Assembly (NCBI RefSeq): GCF_028368975.1
Contig: NZ_JAQNDM010000002.1
Coordinates: forward strand, 682,001-746,000
Length of the DNA: 64,000 nucleotides
Direction of reading: 5' to 3'
Source: Stigmatella ashevillena
Lineage (GTDB): Bacteria; Myxococcota; Myxococcia; Myxococcales; Myxococcaceae
The notes under the pieces were generated by a model, which did not search any database, was not told where the DNA came from, and saw nothing but the letters and a program-made list of their open reading frames with translations. Position 1 is the stretch's first letter. Every line of letters begins with the position of its first letter. Both the position numbers and the translations under genes were made by a program. Positions 44,044 through 55,513 of this stretch are shown here, one piece after another.

Positions 44044-46395
44044 CTACATCCCCGTCATCTGCGGAGAGACAATCCGAAGCAAGGGGGGCTCGGAGGCATA
44101 GAGCAACTTGTAGGCGCTGTAGCTACCCAGCACGCGCTTCACATACTCGCGTGTCTCCTCGAAGGCGATGTGCTCCACCCACTCATCGAGCTCCGCCTGA
44201 GGCAAGGCCCGCTGCCAGCGCTCCACCGCCATGGGGCCCGCGTTGTAGGCGGCCACCGCGAACGCCGGGTTGCCTCCGAAGCGCTTGAGCAGTTGCCCCA
44301 GGTAGGTAGAGCCCAAGCGGATGTTGTCGGCCGGCTGGAGCAGCACCTGTTCCGAGATCGCCGGGAGCTGGAGCGAGGCAGCCACCTCGCGTGCCGTGGC
44401 GGGCATGAGCTGCGCGAGCCCCAAGGCCCCCGTGGAGGAACGTGCCCGGGGGTTGAACCGGCTCTCCTCTCGAATCAGCCCCTGCAACAGATCCGGATCC
44501 ACCCGGGCCGCCTTGGCCTGACGTTCGATGATCGAGCGGTACGCGAGCGGCCAGGTGGCCTCCCAGATGGGCCGGGACGCGGGGCTCAGGGGGCCCCGCA
44601 CCTCTTCATGCAACGAGGTCCGGGCCACCCGGCGCGCGGCCCATCCCCGCCCGGAGCGCTGGAGAATCTGAAAGACGAGCCGCGCGGGCTCTTCCGACAG
44701 CGACCGGTGGTCCACCGCGAGCAACTCTTCCACCGCACCGGGCAGGCCCAAACGAAGCAGCTCGACGCCCGCGGCGAAACGGGCATCCCGCTTGAGGGAG
44801 CCCAGGGACAAGGGCCACCGCTCGGTGGGAACCTCTTCGAGCACCTCCACCACCGCCGAGGCCTTCTGGAAAGCGGGCTTGAACGCGGACAACCGATCGG
44901 GCGAGAGCGTCACGAGACGCGAGCGGGCCAGCATCCCATACCAACTCGCCGGGCGCTCGGTGGCGATGCGCTCATAAGCGCTGAGCACCGGCTCCATGTT
45001 CTTCTGGGATTCCAGCGCCCGCGCATGCCAGTACCGGGCTCTCCAGAGCGCCTCATCCGTCCGCGCAACGAGCGGCAGCTCCTCCACGGCCTGGAGCGAC
45101 GCCAGCGCGGCCTCGGGAGCCCCCGCCCGCTGGTGGAGCCAGAACGCTCGGAAGAGGGCCTCGGAGGCAAAGTTGCCCGCGGGATAGCGCCGGGCCACTT
45201 CCTCGTAGTGCGCCAAGGCGGCTTCGGCCTGGAAGGTCCGCTGCTCGAGCCAAGCCTCGAAGAAGAGAGCATCGTCGGCGTAGCCATGCTCCGGATAGTC
45301 CCGCGCCAGCGTGGCGTAGGTCGTGATGGCCGTCTCCGGGTCCACCACGGACTGCGAGTAGCCCAGCACGTAGAGCGCCTGGGGCCGGACTTCGGGCGAG
45401 TCGCACTGCTGTGCCACCGGCGTCAGCACCTGGATGGCCTGGCGGTGCTTGCGCTCCTTGCGCAAGGCCCGGCCATAGGTCAGGTGCGCGCTGCAAGCCA
45501 GCGGGTCAGGCAGGGCGACGTGGGGAAGCACCCGGTCGATCAACTCCATGGCGGCGACGTTGTGGTGCAGTTCCACAAGGGCCTCGCCCCGGCGCACCCG
45601 CCACTTGATGGGCAACGGCAGGCCCGCCAGCCGCCGCCGGGCATTCTCCGCCTCGCGCGACATGGGATGGGTGGCCCACACCTCCAGCAGCGCGCGGTGC
45701 TCCACGTTGTAGAGCCCCTGCTTGCGCGCCAGATCGCAGGTCTTCATCAGCGCCTTCATGCGAATGGCATCCGGCCCACGGCTCTGGCGACTCTGGATGA
45801 GTTCCTCCAGTGCCCCCAACGCCCCGGTGACGTCGCGCTGGCGCTCGAGCACGCGCGCCAGACTGAAGCGCGCCTCGGGGTAGAGCGGGGAGCCCACGCT
45901 CACGGCACGGTACTGCCCCGCGGCACGCTCCCAGTGGCGAAGCCGCTCGTGCGCCTGGGCCGACCGCAGCAGACAGTGCTCCCTCAGCGCCCCGTATGCG
46001 TCCGCCAGGACGGCGAACTCCTCGGCAGCGGCGGCGAAGTCCCCTCCCTGAAAAGCACTCTGCGCGCTCAAGAAGCGAACCGGCAACGTCGGCTCCTCTC
46101 GCGCCAGGAGCGCCCGCACGCGGCGGTAGCGGCCCCGGCCGAACTCCGCCCGGGCCTGCGCCAGCGTTCCCTGTGAGAAGTGCGAGGAGAGCTGCTCCAA
46201 CCCGAAGGATTCTCCGGAGAGGTCTCCGTCCGAGGGCTGCTCGGTGGGCGAATCGAGCAATTGCTCCAACTGCTCTTCCGAGAGCACCTCGCCCGCGGTC
46301 TCCTCCCCCGGCACCTGGGCGCCCGCCGGCAACCCTGTCAGAGCCCCCGCGCACACCAGGAGCACCATCACCGCGTCTCGACGACATTCGACCAT
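44044..46395 (-). CDS. slt: Soluble lytic murein transglycosylase (Slt70-like)
   Basis: A 783-residue exported enzyme. The signal peptide is about residues 8-26 (AVMVLLVCAGALTGLPAGAQ). Residues about 60-600 are helical repeats of the Slt/TPR kind. Residues about 620-770 form the GH23 transglycosylase domain: LLQGLIREESRFNPRARSS with the catalytic Glu, GALGLAQLMPATA, LGSTYLGQLLKRFGGN and AVAAYNAGPMAVERW. It cuts peptidoglycan glycan strands to 1,6-anhydro products in the periplasm. Confidence 0.95.
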   Translation of the reverse strand: MVECRRDAVMVLLVCAGALTGLPAGAQVPGEETAGEVLSEEQLEQLLDSPTEQPSDGDLSGESFGLEQLSSHFSQGTLAQARAEFGRGRYRRVRALLAREEPTLPVRFLSAQSAFQGGDFAAAAEEFAVLADAYGALREHCLLRSAQAHERLRHWERAAGQYRAVSVGSPLYPEARFSLARVLERQRDVTGALGALEELIQSRQSRGPDAIRMKALMKTCDLARKQGLYNVEHRALLEVWATHPMSREAENARRRLAGLPLPIKWRVRRGEALVELHHNVAAMELIDRVLPHVALPDPLACSAHLTYGRALRKERKHRQAIQVLTPVAQQCDSPEVRPQALYVLGYSQSVVDPETAITTYATLARDYPEHGYADDALFFEAWLEQRTFQAEAALAHYEEVARRYPAGNFASEALFRAFWLHQRAGAPEAALASLQAVEELPLVARTDEALWRARYWHARALESQKNMEPVLSAYERIATERPASWYGMLARSRLVTLSPDRLSAFKPAFQKASAVVEVLEEVPTERWPLSLGSLKRDARFAAGVELLRLGLPGAVEELLAVDHRSLSEEPARLVFQILQRSGRGWAARRVARTSLHEEVRGPLSPASRPIWEATWPLAYRSIIERQAKAARVDPDLLQGLIREESRFNPRARSSTGALGLAQLMPATAREVAASLQLPAISEQVLLQPADNIRLGSTYLGQLLKRFGGNPAFAVAAYNAGPMAVERWQRALPQAELDEWVEHIAFEETREYVKRVLGSYSAYKLLYASEPPLLRIVSPQMTGM

Positions 46396-46639
46396 GACAG
46401 CTCCCGTGCGACCGAGTGGGGCTGCAATGGATTGTCACGAACCGCGATCGGGGAACTGGCGCACCGCTTCGCGAGGGCGCGCCCGTCCTCCAGATGATAC
46501 CCCGGAGGGCAATGCCCCGGGAGCGGTGCACGAAAAGCGACGGCACACGCACTGCGCCCACCGGGCGCTTCCGTGCGACGCGAGCGGCGTGAGTAGCGGT
46601 TGGGCCTACCTGCGCATCCTCACACCGTCACCCGACCAC

Positions 46640-47953
46640 TCACTCCTCGGCGAAGGGCTGGATGGCCTGCGCGACGGCCAGTTCCTGCCGGGCCTCGCTC
46701 AGCTCCGAGTTTGTCGCGCGCAGCCGGTCCGACAGCACCTGCACGAAGCTCCAGAGCATCTTCACCGCGAGGATGGACTCGCGCTTCATCAGGCTCATCA
46801 GGTCCGGCCGGGCAATCACCATCGTCCGCGTGGGCTCGGTGGCTCGCACCGTGGCCGAGCGGGGCGCATTGTCGATGAGCCCCATCTCTCCGAAGTGCCC
46901 GCCGGCGCGCAGCTCGGCGATCTCCACGCCGTTCTTCTCGATGACCACCCGGCCGCGGATGACGACGAACAGCTCCTCGCCCGGCTGGCCCTCCACGACG
47001 ATCTCCCGCCCCGCAGGGAACGTGCGCGTGGTGGCGATGGAGAGCACCGCCGTCTGCTCCTTGTAGGTGAGGTGCCGGAAGAGGGGAATCTTGCGCAGCG
47101 CCTCCATGCGCGACTGCGCCTCGCTCGTCTCCTCACTGGCGACGGCGCCATCCCCGGCCACCTTCACCACCACGGCGGTGATGTTGTCCTTGCCGCCGCG
47201 CTCGTTTGCCGTCTCGATGAGCCGCTTGGGCAACTCCGCGATGGCCACCCCGGCGACCATGGGCAGCATCTCCTCGTCCTCCAGATAGCCGTGCAGGCCG
47301 TCCGAGCAGAGGATGAAGACGTCCCCGGGCGCCAGCTCCACGATGAGCGTGTCGACCTGGACGGATTCCTGGATGCCCACCGCGCGGGTGATGACGTTGC
47401 GGTACTGGGAGCTGGCCGCCTGCTCCTTGGTGATGGTCCCCGCCTTGAGCTGCGCGGCCACCAGGGTGTGGTCCTCGGTCAAGCGGTGACATTGGCCGTG
47501 ACGCACCAGGTACACCCGCGAATCTCCCACGTGACCGATGACGCCCTTGTTGCCGCTGAGCGCCAGACACACGAACGTGGTGCCCATGCCGCGCTTGGTC
47601 GCGTCCGCCATGGCCATCCGGTAGATGTCCGCGCACGCGCGCTGGATGGCCACTTCCATCAGGGCCGCCGCGGCCGCGCGGCTGTCCTGGGAAGGATTGC
47701 TCGCCAGATCCTTCAACAGGTGCTTGTTCGCGGCGATGTGCTGCTTGACCGCCTCGGTTGCCCGCGCACTGGCGACCTCGCCCGCGGCGTGACCCCCCAT
47801 GCCGTCCGCGACGATGTACAGCCCGAGCGCCGGGTCCACCAACATCGCATCTTCGTTGTGCTGGCGCTTCCGGCCGACGTCGGTCAAACCGAATGCTTCT
47901 GTGGTCAAGGCCAAAGCGGCACTCTCCCGTGACTCCGAGGGGTTGCTGCGCAC
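46640..47953 (-). CDS. PP2C-type protein phosphatase with cyclic-nucleotide-binding domain
   Basis: About 437 residues. Residues about 20-270 are a PP2C Ser/Thr phosphatase: TDVGRKRQHNEDAMLVD, VADGMGGHAAGEVAS, GVIGHVGDSRVYLVRHG, LCSDGLHG and GGKDNITAVVVKV with its metal Asp residues. Residues about 300-415 are a CAP-like cNMP-binding domain: TFPAGREIVVEGQPGEELFV and AGGHFGEMGLIDNAPRSATV. A short coiled coil ends it. It probably counters Ser/Thr kinases under nucleotide or protein control. GTG 47953 is taken as start, with GGTGGG upstream. Confidence 0.92.
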   Translation of the reverse strand: MRSNPSESRESAALALTTEAFGLTDVGRKRQHNEDAMLVDPALGLYIVADGMGGHAAGEVASARATEAVKQHIAANKHLLKDLASNPSQDSRAAAAALMEVAIQRACADIYRMAMADATKRGMGTTFVCLALSGNKGVIGHVGDSRVYLVRHGQCHRLTEDHTLVAAQLKAGTITKEQAASSQYRNVITRAVGIQESVQVDTLIVELAPGDVFILCSDGLHGYLEDEEMLPMVAGVAIAELPKRLIETANERGGKDNITAVVVKVAGDGAVASEETSEAQSRMEALRKIPLFRHLTYKEQTAVLSIATTRTFPAGREIVVEGQPGEELFVVIRGRVVIEKNGVEIAELRAGGHFGEMGLIDNAPRSATVRATEPTRTMVIARPDLMSLMKRESILAVKMLWSFVQVLSDRLRATNSELSEARQELAVAQAIQPFAEE

Positions 47954-48218
47954 GTTACGCAGCCCACCAAAGGCCTTGCAAGGTTCCCTATCAGGTGGGT
48001 TGAAGGAACGCGGCCCGCGCATAACAAAAACAACCGGGGACAGCCCGGACACGAAGTAAAACAGGACCCCCCCAAGGGATGTGCCACCCTCCCCACCCCC
48101 CAAGACGGGGCTTGTCAACGAAGTCTCGGGTTGGCTATAGCAGCCCCCCTGCCCCGTACTCGTCAGAGCCTCCGGGGTGGTGCAGCACCCAGAAGCACCT
48201 CAAGGAGCAGGAAACCCC

Positions 48219-48404
48219 ATGCCCGTCGTGACAGTCCGGTCCTCCAAGCGTCCGGCGAAGTTCGACTCTCTGGCCCGTAAGGTGACCGAGGCGGCGTCGG
48301 ATCTCCTCACCCAGAGTGACCGGGTTCTCGTCGTCTACGGCAAGGAGACGGCCAGCATCTACTACGAGGGCTCTGAGCTGCCCTCTACCTCCCACGTCTC
48401 GTAG
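48219..48404 (+). CDS. Small conserved-looking protein, 61 residues
   Basis: A 61-residue protein I do not recognise. It reads VVTVRSSKRPAKFDSLARKV, then a helix-strand pattern ending YGKETASIYYEGSEL. Strong codon bias, AAGGAG about 11 bases before ATG 48219 and a free-standing intergenic position support it as a real gene. There is no signal peptide. It diverges from the PP2C gene and precedes the kinase gene by 154 bases. Confidence 0.7.
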   Translation: MPVVTVRSSKRPAKFDSLARKVTEAASDLLTQSDRVLVVYGKETASIYYEGSELPSTSHVS

Positions 48405-48558
48405 CGCCGTGAAGTGAGCACTCAGCCGGGCGCCCCCGTCCCTGGCTGCGATGAGATGACACTGCGGCCCGCTGAAACGTGCGCTGGCGGACGAAAAACC
48501 GGCGCTCCTGGCGGTGAGTGGCTGCCGTCCTTCGGGCGATGAGGCTACATCCAGCGGC

Positions 48559-50151
48559 ATGAGTGAGAGCCGTGTGAGTGCCGCGCCGCAGGAGTCGCTT
48601 TCGACCCCTCTCCCCGAACGGCCAGGCGCGGCTGGAGGAGAGTCCCTCACCGGTGGACGAGAATCCGAGCTGCCCTACCGCGAGCTCTTCCTGTCCGTGG
48701 CGGAGCTGATCCCCGAGGCGATCTACACGAAGGATCTCCAGGGCCGTTACACCTTCATCAACAGCGCGGGGGCCCGGTACCTGGGCCTGCCCATCCCGGA
48801 AATCATCGGCCGCAAGGACTGCGAGTTGATGACGCCCGAGGAGGCGCAAAACACGCTGGAGTTCGACCGGCAGACGCTACTGGCCGGGCGCACCCTGCAC
48901 GCGGAGATGACGGAGTTCCTGGGAGGCGTGCGGCGCGAGTGGATCTCCACCCGGGGGATCCTCCGCCGCCCCGATGGGCAGATGATGGGGATGTTCGGCA
49001 TCTCCCGGGATGTCTCCGAGCACCGCCGCAGCGAAGCGACCCAGCTCCAGAATGAGGCACTCTTCCGCGCAACGGCCAGCAGCAGCTTCGACGCCTTCTT
49101 CCTGCTCCGCGAGGAGCCTGACGGCTTGCGCCTGCTGCGCCTCAACTCCCATGGCGAGGCCCTGCTGGGCTGCCAGGCCACGGAGGCCGAGGGAGGCCTC
49201 TTCACGGACTTTCCCCAGGCGGGCTTCATCGCACCGCCGCACCTGTGCCAGGAGGTGTGGCGGACCGGGAAGCCCCATGACGAGGAGGTGGAGCAAGCAT
49301 TGCCACAGCAGGGCCGCCGCTGGTTCCGGAGGCAGTTGAGCGCGGTGGGCAACTGCATGGCCGTCATGCTGCGTGACATCACCCAGCAGCGCGAGAACGA
49401 GCTGCGGCTGCGGCTCAACGAGCGCATGGCCGCCATCGGCATGTTGGCCGCCGGGGTAGCGCATGAGATCAACAACCCGCTGGCGTTCGTCTCCAGCAAC
49501 CTCAACTTCATCGACACCGAGCTGCGCAGGGCCCCCCCTTCCGCGGCCGACGTGACCGAGCTGCGGGAGGCCATCTCCGATGCGCGGGAAGGCGCCGAGC
49601 GCATGCGCATCATCGTCCAGAGCTTGAAGGCGCTCTCGCGGGGTGACTCCATCACCACCCAGCCCGTGGACCTGCACGAAGTCCTGGAGAACTCGGTCCA
49701 CCTGGCCTGGAGCCGACTGCGCAGCAAAGGGCGGCTGGTGCGCGACTACGGAGAGCTCCCGCCCGTGCTGGGCAACTCAGTGCAGCTGTCCCAGGTGTTC
49801 GTCAACCTGCTGATCAACGCCGCGCAGGCCCTGCAGAAAACGGGAGGAGAGATCCGGCTGGTGACCCGCATGCACAGCCCCAACCGGGCACTGGTCGAGG
49901 TGCACGACAACGGCTGTGGCATCGCCGCCGAGCACCTGGACCGCATCTTCGAGCCCTTCTTCACCACCAAGCCCGTGGGAGAGGGCACGGGCCTGGGGCT
50001 GTCCATCAGCCACGACATCGTCCGCGGCCTGGGCGGGGAATTGTCCGTGAGCAGCACCCTGGACGTGGGAACCACGTTCCGGATCCTGCTCCCGGCGGCC
50101 CCCGAAGCCATGGCGCAGCCCCCCCTGCCAACAGGCGATGGGGTTCACTGA
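48559..50151 (+). CDS. PAS-domain sensor histidine kinase
   Basis: A 530-residue soluble kinase. A PAS domain spans about 35-160 (IPEAIYTKDLQGRYTFINSA, GMFGISRDVSEHR). A second PAS-like region spans about 165-290. HisKA has the phospho-accepting His in AAGVAHEINNPLAFVSSNLN. HATPase motifs are NLLINAAQAL, VEVHDNGCGI, FEPFFTTKPVGEGTGLGLS. There are no membrane segments, so it senses inside the cell. No response regulator gene is adjacent, as is common in myxobacteria. ATG 48559 is preferred; an in-frame GTG at 48514 exists. Confidence 0.93.
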   Translation: MSESRVSAAPQESLSTPLPERPGAAGGESLTGGRESELPYRELFLSVAELIPEAIYTKDLQGRYTFINSAGARYLGLPIPEIIGRKDCELMTPEEAQNTLEFDRQTLLAGRTLHAEMTEFLGGVRREWISTRGILRRPDGQMMGMFGISRDVSEHRRSEATQLQNEALFRATASSSFDAFFLLREEPDGLRLLRLNSHGEALLGCQATEAEGGLFTDFPQAGFIAPPHLCQEVWRTGKPHDEEVEQALPQQGRRWFRRQLSAVGNCMAVMLRDITQQRENELRLRLNERMAAIGMLAAGVAHEINNPLAFVSSNLNFIDTELRRAPPSAADVTELREAISDAREGAERMRIIVQSLKALSRGDSITTQPVDLHEVLENSVHLAWSRLRSKGRLVRDYGELPPVLGNSVQLSQVFVNLLINAAQALQKTGGEIRLVTRMHSPNRALVEVHDNGCGIAAEHLDRIFEPFFTTKPVGEGTGLGLSISHDIVRGLGGELSVSSTLDVGTTFRILLPAAPEAMAQPPLPTGDGVH

Positions 50152-50252
50152 GCCCCCCAGAACGTCGATGGCGGCGAGCACCTTCATAGGCCCCGGAAGG
50201 GTGCACCGTCCTGCTTGCGCTCGGCCCTGGCGCTTTGGCAAGGACCCTTTGC

Positions 50253-51026
50253 ATGTCCCGACGATTCCTGAGTTCCCGCGTGGGCGTGACGCTCATCACC
50301 CTGGCGGTGTTCTTCCTCATCGACAGGTACATCCACACCCTGCCCTTCCTGCGCCTGCTCCCCCGCGACGTGCGGCTCTGGACGTGGCAAGGCTCCCAGG
50401 TGTTGGTCTGCTTGCTGGCGGTTGCGCTCGTCCACCGGCTGCGGCCCAGGGCCGCCCTGTCCGAGGTGGGCTTGGGTCCACTGACGCTCCGGGCAATCGG
50501 GTTCTGCATCCTCGCGACCCTGCCCATGATCCTGACTTACGGCGCTGCGGCGGGCTTCCAGGTGCACCTGACGTGGAAGGACGTGATGACGCAAGCGGTG
50601 ATGTCGCCGCTCGCGGAGGAAGTCCTCTTCCGGGGCTACGTCCTGGGCCAGTTGCAGCGCAGAGCAGGCTGGCCCTTCTGGGGCGCGGCGCTGGTCGGGC
50701 TCGCCCCCTTCGCGCTCGCGCACCTCTACCAGAGCACCCAGGCGGGCCATGACGCGTGGGAGACTGCCGGGGTGCTGGCCATCACCGGGATGGGACACCT
50801 GTTCTTCAGCTGGCTGCTCGAGCGCTGGGGCGACCTATGGGTGCCCGTGGGCATGCACGCCCTGATGAACCTATCGTGGGAGGCGTTCCAGGTGGACTCC
50901 ACCGCGTTGGGAGGAACCCAGGCCAACGTGGCACGCTTTGCCACGGTGGGGCTCGCCATCGGACTGACGCTGGTATTGCGGCGGGGGACGCCTGGATGGG
51001 GCGCCACCCCTCCCGCTCCAGCATGA
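50253..51026 (+). CDS. CPBP-family intramembrane metalloprotease
   Basis: A 257-residue membrane protein of the CAAX protease/bacteriocin-processing family. There are about six to seven hydrophobic segments. The three motifs are PLAEEVLFRGY (EExxxR), FALAHLYQ (FxxxH) and HALMNLSWE (HxxxN). Bacterial members cleave membrane substrates or confer peptide resistance; the substrate here is unknown. ATG 50253 is chosen because AAGGA lies about 8 bases upstream. Confidence 0.9.
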   Translation: MSRRFLSSRVGVTLITLAVFFLIDRYIHTLPFLRLLPRDVRLWTWQGSQVLVCLLAVALVHRLRPRAALSEVGLGPLTLRAIGFCILATLPMILTYGAAAGFQVHLTWKDVMTQAVMSPLAEEVLFRGYVLGQLQRRAGWPFWGAALVGLAPFALAHLYQSTQAGHDAWETAGVLAITGMGHLFFSWLLERWGDLWVPVGMHALMNLSWEAFQVDSTALGGTQANVARFATVGLAIGLTLVLRRGTPGWGATPPAPA

Positions 51027-51067
51027 GCGAGCAGAGCCACATGGTCTGAGACTCCGGGCCATTCGCG

Positions 51068-53035
51068 TCACTGCACCAGGGCGCGAAACACCTTGCTGTC
51101 CCCGTTGTAAGCGCTGGGGTTCCAGTACACCTTGTCGGCGCCGCCCCGGCCGTCGATGTTGGCGAAGAAGAAGTCCGTGTTCTCCGAGCCGCTGAAGCCC
51201 GTGTTGTCCATCACCGGGCTCCCCGCGAAACCGGTGCCCGTGCCCGGATAGATCTGCATCCGGCCCTGACGGAAGGTGGGCCGCCAAAAGATCTTGTCTG
51301 CCCTCCCATCGCCATCCACATCCGCGAAATAGAAGCGCGAGGTGTCCACGCCACTCGTGCCCGCTTCGTGCGCGAACGCGAAGGTGAAGGCGCCCGTGCC
51401 CATGGAGCGGTAGACACGCGTGCGGCCTCCCTCTTGCCCGGGGTTCCACAAGAGGCGATCCGCCTTTCCATCGCCGTCCACGTCCGCGAAGTACACGCGC
51501 GTACCCTCACTGGTGTTCGCTCCCTCCTTGCTCAGCACCGCCGCCCCGAATGAGGGGGTCGAGCCGCGCCGGGCAACAAAGGTTTCGAACGCCCCGCTCC
51601 GCTCCTGGGGGTTCCAGCGCAACAGGTCGGCGCACCCGTCGCCCGTCACATCGGCGAAGAAGAGGCGCGTGGACTCGCTCTGGCTGGCCGCCGGAAAGAC
51701 AGAGACACGGTCGCCGAAGGTGCCGTCACACCGGGACGGGTAGATGCGCACCTCGCCCTCCCCGAGCGTGGGCCGCCAGAGGATCTTGTCCGCGCAGCCG
51801 TCACCATTCACATCCGCGAAGGAGAAACGGGTGGTGGACACCACGCTCACCGCCCCCTCATTCTTCACTGAGGCAGCGAAGCTTCCATCGCACTTTGACT
51901 TCGCCACCCATGTCTCGCCCTCCCCCACGGACGGATTCCAGGAGACGCGGTCCGCGCACCCATCCCCAGTGACGTCCGCGAAGAACAGCTGCGTGGCCGT
52001 GGAGGTACCTGAGGGCACAGGTGACAGGGTGGAACCGGCCGCGAAGAGGGATGGACGAATCGTGGCGAGCACCGCGAAGTGATCCGAGGGCGTGTTGCCG
52101 CCGCTCTCCGTCCGATCGATCGCGGGCGCGGAGGAGGTGATCGCCCCCCCGTTGTGAAAGATGTAGTCCAGCCGGGCGTAGTTCGTAGAAGGCGTTCCAT
52201 CCCACGCGTTGTTGAAGGTGGCGTCGTCCTCGCCGGTGGTGCCGTCGTGGCGCGCCGTGCGGAACAGGTGCCCTGCGGTCTCCAGGTCCTCGATGGTGCT
52301 CTCATCCCGTGTGGATGAGGACTGCGCGTCGGAGTTGAAGTCTCCCATCGCCACGACGGGCAGACCCGCGGGCTTCGTCGCGAGGAAGGCCCCCATCTGC
52401 GCGGCCTCTTTCAGCCGGCCCAGCGAGCACTCCGCCGCGTAAGCGAAGTGGGTGTTGGCCACGAAGTAGACCAGACCCGAAGTCACATCCCGGAGGCCCA
52501 CCCAGGAAATCTTCTTGCCCTCCGCGTGGCTGTAACACTCGGCGGACGAGGCATAGGGGTTGGCCAACGCCTCGTTGCCATGACCCACCTCGGGGGCGAT
52601 CTCGAACCGGCCCTTCTTGAAGAAGATGAGTTTCGGGCTGCCACCGCCCGGGTGATAGACGGCGTAGGGCTTGTCGGTACCGGTGAGGCCCGCGATGAGG
52701 TCCGCCGGCAAGTCGGGGCCCCCAGAGGGGTGCTGCGCCTCCTGTACGCCGACGATGTCCGCGTTGTTCGCGAGGATGCGCTGGATGACGGCCGCCTTGC
52801 GGTTCGGCCAGGCGCGTGCCCCCGTGTCGAGAGGTCCTCGCACGTTGTACGTCATGACCCGGAACGCCTGGTGCCCTGTCACCACCGCCGCACGCGTCTC
52901 ACCGGTGGGCTCTTTGTCTCTCGCGGCCTCGCCGTCGCCCGGCGCGCCATCCAAGGGGCCACACCCCCCGAGCAGAAATGCCACCAGCGAGGACCACGCG
53001 AGGGGATGCGCACCACCGAAGGCCAAGGATTTCAT
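51068..53035 (-). CDS. Lipoprotein with endonuclease/exonuclease/phosphatase domain and FG-GAP repeats
   Basis: A 655-residue lipoprotein; the lipobox ends at the Cys of FLLGGC. Residues about 55-325 are an EEP-fold phosphodiesterase or DNase: MTYNVRGPLDTGA, ADIVGVQEAQ, GLRDVTSGLVYFVANTHF, VVAMGDFNSDAQ and SDHFAVLATI, which hold the metal and catalytic residues. Residues about 345-655 are six repeats of the form FADVTGDGCADRVSWNP, an FG-GAP/VCBS-like beta-propeller with calcium-loop spacing. It should degrade a phosphodiester substrate outside the cell; DNA, phospholipid and other substrates are possible. Confidence 0.9.
   Translation of the reverse strand: MKSLAFGGAHPLAWSSLVAFLLGGCGPLDGAPGDGEAARDKEPTGETRAAVVTGHQAFRVMTYNVRGPLDTGARAWPNRKAAVIQRILANNADIVGVQEAQHPSGGPDLPADLIAGLTGTDKPYAVYHPGGGSPKLIFFKKGRFEIAPEVGHGNEALANPYASSAECYSHAEGKKISWVGLRDVTSGLVYFVANTHFAYAAECSLGRLKEAAQMGAFLATKPAGLPVVAMGDFNSDAQSSSTRDESTIEDLETAGHLFRTARHDGTTGEDDATFNNAWDGTPSTNYARLDYIFHNGGAITSSAPAIDRTESGGNTPSDHFAVLATIRPSLFAAGSTLSPVPSGTSTATQLFFADVTGDGCADRVSWNPSVGEGETWVAKSKCDGSFAASVKNEGAVSVVSTTRFSFADVNGDGCADKILWRPTLGEGEVRIYPSRCDGTFGDRVSVFPAASQSESTRLFFADVTGDGCADLLRWNPQERSGAFETFVARRGSTPSFGAAVLSKEGANTSEGTRVYFADVDGDGKADRLLWNPGQEGGRTRVYRSMGTGAFTFAFAHEAGTSGVDTSRFYFADVDGDGRADKIFWRPTFRQGRMQIYPGTGTGFAGSPVMDNTGFSGSENTDFFFANIDGRGGADKVYWNPSAYNGDSKVFRALVQ
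51090..52010. repeat. Six-fold FG-GAP coding repeat
   Basis: Units of about 150 bases encode FADVTGDGCADRVSWNP, FADVNGDGCADKILWRP, FADVTGDGCADLLRWNP, FADVDGDGKADRLLWNP, FADVDGDGRADKIFWRP and FANIDGRGGADKVYWNP. The repeats are recognisable at the DNA level. Confidence 0.85.
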
Positions 53036-53363
53036 GGCCCCGCCTATACCAGTAAAACCAGCAACAACGCTTTTTTATGTTTTAATTGTAAACACATGAC
53101 ATGCAGGCTGTTGGCGGAGGGTATGCAAACCACTACAACACCATTTTAAGACCACAGAGCGGACCAGTGGGGAGAGGGCTGGAACGGTGCAATCTTCACC
53201 AAGCCATTGATTTCACAAGAGCCGTTGAATGACGCGAACCGCTACTAACGGGTTTTATCGACGAGCCAGCAACTTTTTCGTTGATATCTCGATTTTAGTT
53301 AGTGCATTAATAGCAGTCCAATCTAATACCACCTGCACATTGCCCTGGAGGAGTGTCACGCAC
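53036..53363. promoter_or_regulatory. AT-rich divergent upstream region of the EEP and chitinase genes
   Basis: This 328-base stretch is clearly richer in A and T than its surroundings and holds no convincing gene. It must contain promoters for both divergent secreted-protein genes. One candidate for the chitinase is TTAGTG (53299-53304) and TCTAAT (53322-53327) with 17 bases between; TTGATA at 53281-53286 is another possible -35. No clear operator was found. Confidence 0.4.
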
Positions 53364-55376
<2,013 letters not shown>

Positions 55377-55391
55377 ACCGTCTTGAGGGAA

Positions 55392-55473
55392 GAGGGGCGA
55401 AGTCATCCGCCCCTCGTTCCTTGCTTCACCGGAAGGGACGCACCGGCCAGTTTCTGGCACCGGCGCGTCCCTT
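55392..55473. terminator. Two hairpins between convergent chitinase and lysozyme genes
   Basis: GAGGGGCG/CGCCCCTC (55392-55399 with 55408-55415) and AAGGGACGC/GCGTCCCTT (55433-55441 with 55465-55473) are perfect stems. The second encloses a further ACCGGCCAG/CTGGCACCGGC dyad. Both lie between two convergent stops, one probably serving each direction. T runs are weak. Confidence 0.5.
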
Positions 55474-55513
55474 TCGCATTGGGGCGGAAGCGCGATGCGC
55501 TTCCAGCGCCACC

